A stretch of DNA of 64,000 nucleotides from Bdellovibrionales bacterium (GCA_019750295.1 JAIEOS010000008.1:178798-242797); one strand, 5' to 3'. Shown: positions 8,282 through 17,615, numbered from the stretch's first letter. Notes: generated from the letters alone by a model not told the origin. A program made the numbers and translations.

Positions 8282-9403
8282 GTGATTGAAAAAATAGGCC
8301 AACAATTAATCATCGGAATCCAAGGCAAAACGCTTTTGGACGAAGAGAAAGAATTTATTGTTAAGTACAATATTGGTGGGGTCATTTTATTTGATCGCAA
8401 TCTCGAGTCACCGGCGCAAATTCATGCGCTGGTTTCTGAAATTCAAGCTTTACGCCATAGAACTACCGATAAAACTCCCCTTTTTATTTCGATCGACATG
8501 GAAGGTGGACGCGTCCATCGTTTAAAGGCTCCATTTACCAAATGGCCTGCGGTCGCGCGACTCGGAGATAAAGGGTCTTCCACATTAGCCTTCCGCTTCG
8601 CCTTGAACATGGGCGAGGAGATGCGAGCTTTTGGAATCAATTTGGATTTTGCACCCAGCGTGGATATTTTTTCAAATCCTAAGAACACCGTGATCGGTGA
8701 TCGAGCCCTGAGCTCCGACCCCGAAATTGTGACACAGCTGTCTTCAGCACTGGTTCGCGGATATATCAAAGCCGACGTGATCCCCTGCGGAAAACATTTT
8801 CCCGGTCATGGAGGAACAGAAATCGACAGTCACTTTGATTTACCCGTTTCACAGGATACTCTTAAATCTTTGGACGACAGTCGCGCTCTCGAGCCTTTTA
8901 AAAAGATTTTTAAATCGCGTTGTGAGCTCGTCATGTCGGCGCATATTTCTTTCCCGAAGATTGATGCTCAGTGGCCGGTGACGCTCTCTCCGACATTTTT
9001 ACAGCAAATTCTTCGGGACGTTCTCCGCTATCGCGGTTTAATTATTACTGATGATCTCGATATGAAGGCTTTAGCCAAACATTTTCCCAAGGACGTGATT
9101 CCGGTGCAGGCCCTCATTGCCGGGGCGAATATCTTGCTTTATTGCAACGACTTTAACTCTCCGATGAAAGCCTTAAACGCGATCGCCAAAGCTCTCAAGG
9201 ATAAGAAAATTCCTAACTCTCTCATCGATCGAAACTATTCTGATATCCTTGCTTTTAAAAAGAAACATCTCGTCGCTCCCTACGATCCATTCCCTTTAGA
9301 TAAAGCCCTGGAAGTCCTAGATCGAAAAGACCATAAAGATTTTTCACAAGCTCTCGCCTCTGGGGACGTGGAAAAGTACCTTCATAGCGCTAACGAAGAA
9401 TAA
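8282..9403 (+). CDS. nagZ: Beta-N-acetylhexosaminidase NagZ (GH3)
   Basis: NagZ removes GlcNAc from GlcNAc-anhydroMurNAc (peptides) in peptidoglycan recycling. The 373-residue protein has the GH3 fold motifs in order: IDMEGGRVHR (residues 71-80), the Asp-His dyad loop KHFPGHGGTEIDSH (171-184), and the nucleophile motif ITDDLDM with Asp257. The start is GTG 8282. No signal peptide is seen, so it should be cytoplasmic, consistent with recycling. anmK at the left of the window would act on the anhydro sugar it releases. The C-terminal 70 residues are extra to the barrel and rich in Lys. Confidence 0.92.
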   Translation: MIEKIGQQLIIGIQGKTLLDEEKEFIVKYNIGGVILFDRNLESPAQIHALVSEIQALRHRTTDKTPLFISIDMEGGRVHRLKAPFTKWPAVARLGDKGSSTLAFRFALNMGEEMRAFGINLDFAPSVDIFSNPKNTVIGDRALSSDPEIVTQLSSALVRGYIKADVIPCGKHFPGHGGTEIDSHFDLPVSQDTLKSLDDSRALEPFKKIFKSRCELVMSAHISFPKIDAQWPVTLSPTFLQQILRDVLRYRGLIITDDLDMKALAKHFPKDVIPVQALIAGANILLYCNDFNSPMKALNAIAKALKDKKIPNSLIDRNYSDILAFKKKHLVAPYDPFPLDKALEVLDRKDHKDFSQALASGDVEKYLHSANEE

Positions 9404-9450
9404 GCTAGCGAAACATTGCAGTTCCCTGGGAGCTAAGCTAAATCCTGGCC

Positions 9451-11268
9451 ATGCTATTCATCGGTTTCCTTTTTGTGGGCTTCTTTGTATCCAGCGAAGA
9501 CCTTCCCCGGCAAAACATTATAAGCACCGAATGGAACGAAGACTTTTCCGAAAGAGTTTTTTCTTCTCCCGCTCACAAGCTCAAACTCGATAACTTCCAA
9601 AGAACCTCGCCCTCATTCGAAAATATTTTTTCTCGTTCTTCATCCATTCAATCTCGCAATTCGGGCTCACCCGGAGTTTCGATTCGTGGTTCCGCGCAGG
9701 CCGGCCGCGTTTTATTTTTACTCGATAATATACCGCTCAATCTTTTAGATGGATTTGGAGGATCTCCCCTTTTTGTTCCCACCGAAATTATCAGCGACGT
9801 TAAAATGATCGAAGGTCCTTCGTCGACGGCCTATGGCTCCAACGCCATGGGCGGCACTCTGCACTTTATTCCCGAAAAATTAAATTCTCCTCGCCTCAAC
9901 TTAGGAGTGAGTGACAGCGACGGCTCCATCACCTCTTCTCCGGTCACTACGGCTCATGTCAGCGCCGTGGTGCCCGTCATTAAAAATGATCGGCATTACG
10001 TTCAAGTCAGTGGCCGCGGAGATCACGATCGAGGAGATTTTCGCTACGAAAGAACCAATGACGAAAAAAGATCTCGCACGAATAATAGCAGCAAACAGAA
10101 TCGTTGGACTCTGTACGGACAACATAACTTTGAAGATTATAAAATTTCGGAGTTTTTACTCTACACACATTTAAACAAGGCGACTCCGGGTCCTGAGCCT
10201 TCGCCTTTTGTTACCGATGAGTCGTCCGATGCACTTCTCGCCGCCACCCACTTTGATAAAAAGATTTCGCAGTGGGGGCGTTGGAACTCTCGATTGAGTT
10301 ACGCGAGAATGCAGTCCGAATTTTTGGATTCATCGCGCGCCGATGCGCTCTCGGATAAAATTTGGACGAGTCATAGCTTTTCTGTAGCAATTCTGGATTC
10401 ACTGATGTCGCAAACTTTTATCGAAGCTTCGCGGAACACCTACAAAGCCTCATTTGCCAACAATCAACTTTACGATCGCAATGAATTCGATCTTGCACAA
10501 ATTTTTGTATATCGATTAACTTCGGACTTAACAATTGAGCCGAGTTTTCGCCACGCCTTTCGCTACAAACGAGGTACGGCTTACTTCCTCGTAAAGTACG
10601 ATCTCTCACAGGACTCTCATCTGTGGACCAGTTATGCCGAAGGATATCGTCCTCCGTCATTGATCGATCTGTACGCGAATACTCCGTACTACCAAGGGAA
10701 CGACGAACTCCGTGCAGAATCCTCTCGCCAATTCGAATTCGGAGGAGCGTGGGAAAACGCACCGATCACCGCAAAGTCGTCTGTCTTTTTTACGAACTAT
10801 CGCAATCTCATCCAATCCTCTAATGTGAGCCCTGGCGTTTCGACGAAAGTCAATTCGGGTGAAGCGAGAGCCTCGGGGATTCATTCCGTGCTTAAAAGCG
10901 AATGGCAAAGATGGGCTTGGACTTTTGATCACTCGTTACTTCTTACTCGCGAGGTCGGCCGAGGTCGCGAAATTTTGTTTTCGCCTCAGCACCAATTCTT
11001 TACGATGCTGAGCTATCGGCAAAATTCTTGGCAGATGCACTTGCAACACACGTATTGGTCTGAATTTGAAGACAACGATTTCTTTTCTGGAACGAGAATC
11101 AATTTAAGCGCCTGGAATGGAACTGATATTCTCTGGGAATACAATTGGAGCGCGAAAATGTCGACGCTTTTAGGAATCTACAATATTTTGGATCACCGAA
11201 GAGAATTGAACTTTGGATATCCGGAGCCACAAAGAAGAGTGGCTCTGAATCTAACGATCGATTTCTAA
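9451..11268 (+). CDS. TonB-dependent outer-membrane receptor
   Basis: The 605-residue product has a hydrophobic N-terminus (signal peptide about 15 residues). A plug domain follows with the signatures SIRGSAQAGRVLFLLDNIPL (residues 75-94) and EGPSSTAYGSNAMGGTLHF (117-135). A 22-strand-type barrel rich in aromatic residues follows and ends in Phe, as outer-membrane barrels do. The layout resembles BtuB-like receptors for cobalamin or siderophores, but the ligand cannot be read. No TonB or ABC genes are adjacent. TTGCAG (9416-9421) and TAAATC (9439-9444) with a 17-base spacer may be its promoter. Confidence 0.9.
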   Translation: MLFIGFLFVGFFVSSEDLPRQNIISTEWNEDFSERVFSSPAHKLKLDNFQRTSPSFENIFSRSSSIQSRNSGSPGVSIRGSAQAGRVLFLLDNIPLNLLDGFGGSPLFVPTEIISDVKMIEGPSSTAYGSNAMGGTLHFIPEKLNSPRLNLGVSDSDGSITSSPVTTAHVSAVVPVIKNDRHYVQVSGRGDHDRGDFRYERTNDEKRSRTNNSSKQNRWTLYGQHNFEDYKISEFLLYTHLNKATPGPEPSPFVTDESSDALLAATHFDKKISQWGRWNSRLSYARMQSEFLDSSRADALSDKIWTSHSFSVAILDSLMSQTFIEASRNTYKASFANNQLYDRNEFDLAQIFVYRLTSDLTIEPSFRHAFRYKRGTAYFLVKYDLSQDSHLWTSYAEGYRPPSLIDLYANTPYYQGNDELRAESSRQFEFGGAWENAPITAKSSVFFTNYRNLIQSSNVSPGVSTKVNSGEARASGIHSVLKSEWQRWAWTFDHSLLLTREVGRGREILFSPQHQFFTMLSYRQNSWQMHLQHTYWSEFEDNDFFSGTRINLSAWNGTDILWEYNWSAKMSTLLGIYNILDHRRELNFGYPEPQRRVALNLTIDF

Positions 11269-11272
11269 AAAA

Positions 11273-11407
11273 TTATTTTTCGTCACCAAAAAGTTGAGCG
11301 CGAGAAGGAGTCGTTCCTTTGTTACGAAGAGCTGCTTTTCTTTTTGCTCCGCGAGCTGCTGTTTTTCTTTTGCGACGTAAGCTGGTGCGTTTTGTAGCTG
11401 AAGCCAT
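11273..11407 (-). CDS. Small highly basic protein, 44 residues
   Basis: A short frame encodes MASATKRTSLRRKRKTAARG and then AKRKAALRNKGTTPSRAQLF and GDEK. About a third of the residues are Lys or Arg, with no acidic residue before the last four positions. ATG 11407 has an excellent ribosome binding site (AAGGAGA on the minus strand), and the stop is five bases from the convergent TonB receptor stop. Composition and size resemble small ribosome-associated or nucleic-acid-binding proteins, but I recognise no family. The strong ribosome binding site and unbroken basic pattern argue for a real gene. Confidence 0.7.
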   Translation of the reverse strand: MASATKRTSLRRKRKTAARGAKRKAALRNKGTTPSRAQLFGDEK

Positions 11408-11442
11408 TGAGAATCTCCTTCAATTAAGTATGCAGTGAGTTA

Positions 11443-12288
11443 TCAAAGGTCGAGCCATATGTCAATGGAGTGAGCATCCCCAATATCTTGCCGAAATTCA
11501 TGTTGATAGGAGTAGGCCGCCCTCAAACGGGGCCCTTCCCAGCCTAGGCCCACCGTATAACGGTTCTCGCGGCGATAATCATCCAGACTGAAGCCGGCGC
11601 GCAGCCTAAAACTTCCTCGGGACATGGTCTCTGCCCCAAAATGGTAGGACATGCGATCTTCGGGATTGGCTTCGTAGTAGTAATAGGCGTCGCCGCGAAG
11701 CTTGATATATTGCGTAGAAAACTCTCCCCCCACTCCAGTGGCGGGCATGATCTTAGACTCTAAGAAGACAGCTTCGTCTTTGGACCCGAACACCGCCTTC
11801 GAGAGAACTCCAAAGGAAAACGCGTCGGAAACGGCCCAAAGGAAACTCACATCCGCATTTTGCTGACTGTAGTCCTGACCTACTCCCAAATCCGTTTTGG
11901 TTTTATAAAGTGCCACTCCCCCCGCAAATCTTTCGGAGAGCGGAAGGGCTAATCCTAAGCGAAAAGCGTGCTCTTTAACGTCAACTCCATCATATTTTTT
12001 GTACTTATAGTTAAAAGATCCGGGCATGATCCCGCCCGGCATCGAATCCGCGAGTGTCACTCCGTACTGATCCAGCTCTGAAGAGCGGAGTTCACCGCGA
12101 TAGTAACCCGCACCAAAATAGTATTGCTGAAAGGTCGCTAGCGCTGCCGAGTTTAAAGCCGCCGCATCCACGGGGTTTCGCCCTGCGATTCCGGATCCCC
12201 CCATCGCATCAACGGTGGGACCCACCTGAGCCGAGGACACTGAGATCAAACTTATCGAAAACAAAAAGGATAATAAGTATTTCAACAT
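11443..12288 (-). CDS. Outer-membrane beta-barrel protein (unknown)
   Basis: The 281-residue product has a signal peptide ending around SVSSAQ (residue 21). The mature part begins GPTVDAMGGSGIAGRNPVDAAALNSAAL, a start seen in FadL/PorV-like outer-membrane proteins. The rest alternates polar and hydrophobic or aromatic residues in strand-like segments and ends SIDIWLDL. A transport or anchoring role at the outer membrane is likely, but the family is not certain. The gene lies downstream of the palindromic repeat at 12325-12403. It has no strong ribosome binding site in front of ATG 12288. Confidence 0.7.
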   Translation of the reverse strand: MLKYLLSFLFSISLISVSSAQVGPTVDAMGGSGIAGRNPVDAAALNSAALATFQQYYFGAGYYRGELRSSELDQYGVTLADSMPGGIMPGSFNYKYKKYDGVDVKEHAFRLGLALPLSERFAGGVALYKTKTDLGVGQDYSQQNADVSFLWAVSDAFSFGVLSKAVFGSKDEAVFLESKIMPATGVGGEFSTQYIKLRGDAYYYYEANPEDRMSYHFGAETMSRGSFRLRAGFSLDDYRRENRYTVGLGWEGPRLRAAYSYQHEFRQDIGDAHSIDIWLDL

Positions 12289-12324
12289 GGAATGATGTTA
12301 GAAGATCCGTACCCAACTGACAAG

Positions 12325-12403
12325 AAGGTTCCAGGTACCTCAATGACAAAAGAACCAACTGCTGCACAGTTGGTTCTTTTGTCATTGAGGTACCTGGAAC
12401 CTT
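12325..12403. repeat. Long GGTACC palindrome, variant copy
   Basis: Two 37-base arms (12325-12361 and 12367-12403) are perfect inverted copies around a 5-base loop. The outer part AAGGTTCCAGGTACCT is related to the GGTACC ends of the elements at 3400 and 17522. The inner part (CAATGACAAAAGAACCAAC) is unrelated, so this is a second subfamily. It lies five bases after the stop of the lipoprotein gene at 12409-13728 and 37 bases before the next gene on the same strand. Confidence 0.9.
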
Positions 12404-12408
12404 TGGAA

Positions 12409-13728
12409 CTATTCGGTTTTGTAGCAGATGCTTGCAAAATGGGGACAAACTTTAAGACGACTGACGGGACCCACCGTGCCTGGCGGTGAACCATCTGGAG
12501 GCGGTTCACGTATAAATGTACCGTCGGGATTCGTACGATTGGATTGGACGTCGGGGCTACACTCTTTGTTAAAATCATATTCAATATTATTCGTGAGCTT
12601 AGTCACCGCGGTGTCAATTCCATAGCAGCTACCATTGGTGTAACGCTTAGGAACAATACATCTCTTTTGTAAGTTAATATACCAGTCAGAAACGGGTAAG
12701 GAGCGACGAGCAATCTCGAGAAGAGCCGGCGGATTCGCTACCGTATCCGAGTCGTCGGCCAGTGTGCAAATGTTGGAATCGATGATCCCAATGTCCTCCG
12801 GAAAAACAATCATCAACTGCATCGTCTGCGGACAGGTCCATGCCGACTGCGCCGTTGCTGGACTGGCTAAATCAAATTCTTGAACTGTCGACAAAATTCT
12901 TTTCGGAACTTTTAAATGCGGTACGCCGGAAAACGAATGCAAAAGAGGATTCGGTTGCTTAAAAGTGACTCTTAAAGCGGTCCCAAAACCCACATTCGAG
13001 GGAATGACTGAGGGCTCATCTTCGTCGTCATTTTCATCTTTAGTGTAATTGTAGGGCGTTCGTAACGTCTCCGGCTTTGCAGGATCGACAAAGCCCGCGA
13101 CCAAAACGCCCCCGCCGGTTGTGAGAAAGTTTCTCGTATCTTGAGCCAGCTTCTCACCGTCGTTAAATTCCAAAGTGCCCTCGAAGTATGCATCGATATT
13201 AATTCCACCCGCCGCCCAGTAATTCAACCAGCCGGGTTGAGGAAGTGTTAAAAGTGAGGCTAACATCTCCGAGCTGCTGATCACACCGAAAGTATAATCA
13301 TAATCTTCACCTTCGAGACCATCTCGGCTGTTATTAGTAATAAACATTCTCTGTAGCGAGCCTTGCTTGCGCAGAGAGAATTGAATACGAGTGTTTTGGC
13401 TCGCGAGATCGTCCTGCAACTCCATCATCTTAATTTCGTTTTTTTCGCGTCGGAGATCGTAATTAAATTTATCGGTGATGCGAAGTCCAGAGGTATCACC
13501 ATAGGCACCTGCTCTAAATGTAAAGAACACTCCGGGATCGTTCGGAATTCCGTTCTGCTCAGCGCAGGACATGTAAGCGACTTGATCTAATTTGAGTTGA
13601 TACGGGAAATCGTATTGATTGGATTTGTTATACAAACTCCCGGTTTGTTCATTCCCGCAGTTTTGATATAAAAGAAGCGGCGATAATGTCAGAAAGCTCA
13701 AAAGAGCCATCGAAATTCGCTTTTTCAT
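12409..13728 (-). CDS. Putative lipoprotein with a QNCG motif, large
   Basis: From ATG 13728 (preceded by GGGGGATTC) the 439-residue product starts KKRISMALLSFLTLSPLLLYQNCGNEQ. That is a short positive start, a hydrophobic helix and a Cys in LYQNC, which could be a non-canonical lipobox. The same QNCG ending of the signal is found in the lipoprotein at 29272-29886. The mature part contains acidic linkers (DENDDEDEP) and at least six more Cys residues near the C-terminus, suggesting disulphides. The longer open frame upstream to 14010 would overlap galU on the other strand and is rejected. Function unknown. Confidence 0.7.
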   Translation of the reverse strand: MKKRISMALLSFLTLSPLLLYQNCGNEQTGSLYNKSNQYDFPYQLKLDQVAYMSCAEQNGIPNDPGVFFTFRAGAYGDTSGLRITDKFNYDLRREKNEIKMMELQDDLASQNTRIQFSLRKQGSLQRMFITNNSRDGLEGEDYDYTFGVISSSEMLASLLTLPQPGWLNYWAAGGINIDAYFEGTLEFNDGEKLAQDTRNFLTTGGGVLVAGFVDPAKPETLRTPYNYTKDENDDEDEPSVIPSNVGFGTALRVTFKQPNPLLHSFSGVPHLKVPKRILSTVQEFDLASPATAQSAWTCPQTMQLMIVFPEDIGIIDSNICTLADDSDTVANPPALLEIARRSLPVSDWYINLQKRCIVPKRYTNGSCYGIDTAVTKLTNNIEYDFNKECSPDVQSNRTNPDGTFIREPPPDGSPPGTVGPVSRLKVCPHFASICYKTE

Positions 13729-13819
13729 GAATCCCCCAGAACGTGCCATAACAATAAAATCATAGCATACTCGGGATTTTGGGATTGATAATAATGAGTT
13801 TTTGTTCCAGATTGAGACG

Positions 13820-14695
13820 ATGCGCCCTATACGAAAAGCCATAATCCCCACCGCTGGTCTAGGTACAAGATTTTTACCAATTACAAACTCGGTACCTAAG
13901 GAAATGCTCCCGATCGTCGACGAACCTTTGCTTTTACATGTGGTTCGCGAAGTAGCGATGGCTGGAATCGAAGACGTCATTCTCATTGCCGGTCGAAGAA
14001 AAACGGCCATTGAAGATTTCTTCGATCGTCATGTTGAACTCGAAGAAACATTAGCTCGAACCGGCAAGTTGGATCTGCTCAAGCAACTGAGCGACATCCG
14101 AAACATGGTCAACATCATCAGCATTCGTCAGAAAGAAGCGTTAGGGCTAGGACATGCGGTTTATGTGGGTCGACATATCGTCGGTGATGATCCCTTCGCC
14201 GTTCTTCTTGGTGATGAACTTATGATTCCATCAACTCCGACAACTCCATCCGTCACTAAACAGTTGGCCACCACTTACCAAGAAACAGGTTTATCAACCG
14301 TGGCGATTATGGAAGTGCCGGCTGAGGACGTGTCGAAATACGGCATGATCGCAGGGACTAGGGAAAATGATTACATTCGCGTGTCTGATGTGGTTGAAAA
14401 ACCCTCGCTGGAAGCCGCGCCCAGTCGCTGGGCTTTACCGGGTCGCTATGTTTTTGACGCGAAAATCTTTAGCTATTTAGAAAACCTTCCGGCTGGAAAA
14501 AATGGTGAGATCCAATTGACTGACGCTATGGTCAAGCTCGCAAAGAACGAGGGCCTTCTGGCCCGATTCTTTGATGGGATACGCTATGACGCCGGCGATA
14601 AATTAGGTTATGTTATCGCCAATATTGAAATGGGTATGAAACACCCACAGATTGGTGAAGCCCTTAAAAAATATCTTCGCCAGCTCAAACTGTAA
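13820..14695 (+). CDS. galU: UTP-glucose-1-phosphate uridylyltransferase GalU
   Basis: The enzyme makes UDP-glucose for envelope polysaccharides. The protein is 291 residues from ATG 13820, standard for bacterial GalU. The N-terminus KAIIPTAGLGTRFLPITNSV carries the nucleotide-binding loop, followed by VPKEMLPIVDEPLL. Later segments FAVLLGDEL and EKPS, and the GRYVFDAKIFSYLE segment near residue 215, are also family features. An in-frame TTG at 13802 would add six residues. The ATG matches the usual start, though its ribosome binding site is weak. The gene at 14705 follows after nine bases. Confidence 0.93.
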   Translation: MRPIRKAIIPTAGLGTRFLPITNSVPKEMLPIVDEPLLLHVVREVAMAGIEDVILIAGRRKTAIEDFFDRHVELEETLARTGKLDLLKQLSDIRNMVNIISIRQKEALGLGHAVYVGRHIVGDDPFAVLLGDELMIPSTPTTPSVTKQLATTYQETGLSTVAIMEVPAEDVSKYGMIAGTRENDYIRVSDVVEKPSLEAAPSRWALPGRYVFDAKIFSYLENLPAGKNGEIQLTDAMVKLAKNEGLLARFFDGIRYDAGDKLGYVIANIEMGMKHPQIGEALKKYLRQLKL

Positions 14696-14704
14696 GGGAC
14701 TGTC

Positions 14705-15535
14705 GTGAAAATTTTAGCAAAATATTTTATAAGCACTCTGGTTTTGCTGACCACAGTCAGCGCTTTGGCCTACACTCCAAAATTGATCACGATCCTTAAT
14801 AAAATGGCCGTGAACAATGGCACCACTCAAGGGCTGATCATCAAACGTAAACTGGAGCTCAAAGATGAGAACATCTCTTGGCAGGAAGTGTGGACCGTGG
14901 CCCACGCAGATTTGATGAAGCTCGAGGTGAGCGGAACCAATCCCGATCAATCCACTTGGAACGTCGAAATTCTCTATAAAGACGGTAAACGCACGACCAC
15001 TACTCTCGAGGGTACACCTAAAAGCTACCCGCTCAGCTCTGAATTTTTTGAACCTCTCTTCCATTTTAGAAGCAGCCGCGCTCTTGCAAGTAAACTCATC
15101 ACTATGCAAGTTTTGCCCACTTGGGCCAGCGCTCAACTCTCCGAGCGCGATTCGTCTTCCGCTAAACAGCAGGACTTTATAACCTTGGATCGCCTCAAGG
15201 GAGCTATTGTTTATGCGATGGGCGCCAACAATTCTAACAATACTCAGCAGCCCCCGCGCTTATGGGTAGAGCAGGATAGCTTTTTGGTTCGAAAACTTCG
15301 CATGGGTTCACAAATCGAAATCGAATTTGAAAACTACAAAAATTATGATTCCGACAAAATAAAACAACCCGCCCTCCAAACTGTGTTTTGGAAGAATGCA
15401 ACGATACTCATCGAGACCACATCGGTCGACGTCGTTCCCAGCGGGAAAATTGCCAGTGCCTTTAAAATACAAAAGCTGACGCCACGTTTGCCCGCCAATG
15501 AAAATATTAAAGAATTCTATTCACGTTTTCGCTAG
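14705..15535 (+). CDS. Periplasmic protein, LolA-like fold suspected
   Basis: The 276-residue product starts with GTG and a signal peptide (AKYFISTLVLLTTVSALA). The mature part has long amphipathic strands (TQGLIIKRKLELKDENISWQ, VRKLRMGSQIEIEFENYKNY). This recalls outer-membrane lipoprotein-sorting (LolA/LolB-like) domains, but the resemblance is general and I see no decisive motif. It sits tightly between galU and priA on the same strand, nine bases from each, so it is part of that transcription unit. Confidence 0.6.
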   Translation: MKILAKYFISTLVLLTTVSALAYTPKLITILNKMAVNNGTTQGLIIKRKLELKDENISWQEVWTVAHADLMKLEVSGTNPDQSTWNVEILYKDGKRTTTTLEGTPKSYPLSSEFFEPLFHFRSSRALASKLITMQVLPTWASAQLSERDSSSAKQQDFITLDRLKGAIVYAMGANNSNNTQQPPRLWVEQDSFLVRKLRMGSQIEIEFENYKNYDSDKIKQPALQTVFWKNATILIETTSVDVVPSGKIASAFKIQKLTPRLPANENIKEFYSRFR

Positions 15536-15543
15536 GTTGTATT

Positions 15544-17523
15544 TTGCAGTACTGGAAAATTGCTGTTGAAGCGCACATTCATCGCCCGCTCACCTATTCG
15601 TCGCTATTGGCGAATCTTCAGCCCGGTATTTCTGTGTCTGTACCTTTGGGGAAGCGAACAGTCGCCGGCGTTATTCTCGAGACGGATCCTGCGCCCTCCA
15701 ATGATTATCCCATAAAAGAGATCGTCGAAGTCAGTTCCGAACGACCTGCACTGTCCAGCGAACAGGTCAGTTGGGCCAAGTGGTTGTCCAATTATTACCA
15801 TCATCCTATCGGCGAAGTGATAAATCTCTTTTTCCCGCCGCTTTCAAAAAAGGGGCGCTCCGCACCTCGGAGTCTCTTTTCAACTCCCGATGAATTGCAA
15901 TCGGTCATTCTGAGTGAGGAACAAAAGGCTGTTTACGATTCTCTCAAAACAGAAGAAAGTTTTTCAACTCATCTTCTCTGGGGAGTCACAGGGTCTGGAA
16001 AAACCGAGATCTATATTGATCTGATTCGCGAGCGTCTTAAAAAAGACGAAGCCACTATCGTACTTCTGCCAGAGATCGCGCTCACACCTCAACTCGTCGC
16101 TCGATTTCGCGAAAAGCTCGGAGATACGGTGGCGGTGATTCATTCGGAATTGACCGATCGCGAACGCACCGATCAATGGTGGTCCATGGTCGATGGACAG
16201 CGTAAGGTGGTGATCGGTGCACGCTCTGCTCTTTTTTGTCCCGTGCCGAAGTTGGGACTCATTGTGGTGGATGAGGAGCACGAGTCGAGCTTTAAGCAAG
16301 ACGAGAAGTTAAAATACCATGCCCGCGACGCCGCGATCATGCGCGCGCAGTTTGAAAACTGCCCTATTCTTCTAGGGACAGCGACACCCAGTTTAGAATC
16401 TTGGAAAAATGTAGTGGATGGAAAATTTAAACTGCACAAACTTCTTCGTCGTGCAAAATCCGAGGAACTTCCCGAGATCGAGGTGGTTGATCTCACAAAA
16501 AAGCCCGAATTCCCCAATCCAATACTCCCTTTTTGGCTTTCCGAAGAATTATTCAATGCGCTCACCGAAAACTATCAGCGCGGCAATCAGTCGGCGTTAT
16601 TTTTAAATCGTCGCGGCATTGCCCAGACTGTTCTTTGCTCCAGCTGCGGATTTATTTATAAATGCCCCAACTGCGAAATCTCTCTCACGCTCCATGGAAA
16701 ATCTCATTTAGTTTGCCACTACTGTGATTATTCGCAAACGATGTCGACGACATGCCCGGACTGTAAAGACGATAAAATCAAGCCGCTCGGGATGGGAACC
16801 GAACAAGTTGAGGAAGATCTTAAAAAACTTTTCCCTTCGGCGCGGGTGCTGCGGGTGGATCGCGATGAGATTGATTCACGCGCCAAACTCGATGAGTTCG
16901 TTGAAAAAATGCAAAACCTCGAAGTGGATTTTTTAGTAGGAACTCAGATGATCGCGAAGGGGCTCGATTTTCAGAAACTAACACTCGTCGGAATTGTTCT
17001 CGCAGACATTGGCTTTAATATTCCTGACTTTCGCGCCGGAGAAAAGAGCTTTCAACTCCTCACACAGGTGAGCGGTCGCTCCGGGCGACATGAACCCGGC
17101 CGAGTCCTCATCCAGACCTATCGGCCGGACCATCCCAGCCTCGTGCACGCCATGAAGTACCAGACCGAAGATTTTCTAAATCAAGAGTTAGTGCAGCGTC
17201 AGGAACTGTCTTATCCTCCCTATACGCGAATGGCCTGCTTGCGTTTGTCGGGCCTAGACCAGAAGAAAGTGCTCAACGCCAGTCGTGAGATCGCTAAAAT
17301 TTTGCGCGAGATTCAGCAACAACAACCACAGTACCAACTGCACATTTTAGGACCAGCCCCCGCCCCTTTGCTAAAAATTCGAAATAAATTTCGATACCAG
17401 ATTCTACTGAAGTCCGAGTCCTTTAAAGATCTCCACGCTTTTACTCAATACGTAATGAATCTGGAGAAAAAATACTCCGGAGTCAAAATCCTCATCGACG
17501 TCGACCCCCACAACCTCCTGTAG
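15544..17523 (+). CDS. priA: Primosomal protein N' (PriA helicase)
   Basis: PriA restarts stalled replication forks by 3'-5' helicase activity and by loading the replicative helicase. The 659-residue product has the N-terminal DNA-binding region, Walker A (GVTGSGKTE near residue 145), the DEEH Walker B box, and SALFLNRRG. The zinc-binding cluster follows, with CSSCGFIYKCPNC then CHYC and CPDC (eight Cys in total), then the C-terminal helicase lobe with GTQMIAKGLDF and QVSGRSGR. The start is TTG 15544, eight bases after the previous stop. A long palindromic repeat begins at its stop codon. Confidence 0.95.
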   Translation: MQYWKIAVEAHIHRPLTYSSLLANLQPGISVSVPLGKRTVAGVILETDPAPSNDYPIKEIVEVSSERPALSSEQVSWAKWLSNYYHHPIGEVINLFFPPLSKKGRSAPRSLFSTPDELQSVILSEEQKAVYDSLKTEESFSTHLLWGVTGSGKTEIYIDLIRERLKKDEATIVLLPEIALTPQLVARFREKLGDTVAVIHSELTDRERTDQWWSMVDGQRKVVIGARSALFCPVPKLGLIVVDEEHESSFKQDEKLKYHARDAAIMRAQFENCPILLGTATPSLESWKNVVDGKFKLHKLLRRAKSEELPEIEVVDLTKKPEFPNPILPFWLSEELFNALTENYQRGNQSALFLNRRGIAQTVLCSSCGFIYKCPNCEISLTLHGKSHLVCHYCDYSQTMSTTCPDCKDDKIKPLGMGTEQVEEDLKKLFPSARVLRVDRDEIDSRAKLDEFVEKMQNLEVDFLVGTQMIAKGLDFQKLTLVGIVLADIGFNIPDFRAGEKSFQLLTQVSGRSGRHEPGRVLIQTYRPDHPSLVHAMKYQTEDFLNQELVQRQELSYPPYTRMACLRLSGLDQKKVLNASREIAKILREIQQQQPQYQLHILGPAPAPLLKIRNKFRYQILLKSESFKDLHAFTQYVMNLEKKYSGVKILIDVDPHNLL

Positions 17524-17609
17524 GTACCCGGTACCTTTTGCGGAAGCGACGTGTAAAAATCCAGACCTGTTTTTTATACATCGCATCCGCAAAAGGTACC
17601 TGGTACCCT
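17522..17609. repeat. Long GGTACC palindrome, copy 2
   Basis: The arms (about 17522-17560 and 17570-17609) are inverted copies with a few mismatches and a roughly 9-base loop. The arm reads AGGTACCCGGTACCTTTTGC, then GGA-GCGA-GTGTAAAAA. This is nearly the same as copy 1 at 3400-3490, 14 kb away. The element starts inside the priA stop codon and ends six bases before the next start codon, so it fills the whole intergenic space. Confidence 0.9.
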
Positions 17610-17615
17610 TGAGAG

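Noticed and set aside
13729..14010. N-terminal extension of the lipoprotein gene at 12409
   Set aside because: It overlaps galU on the other strand, lacks a signal, and the internal ATG 13728 has a strong ribosome binding site and signal peptide.
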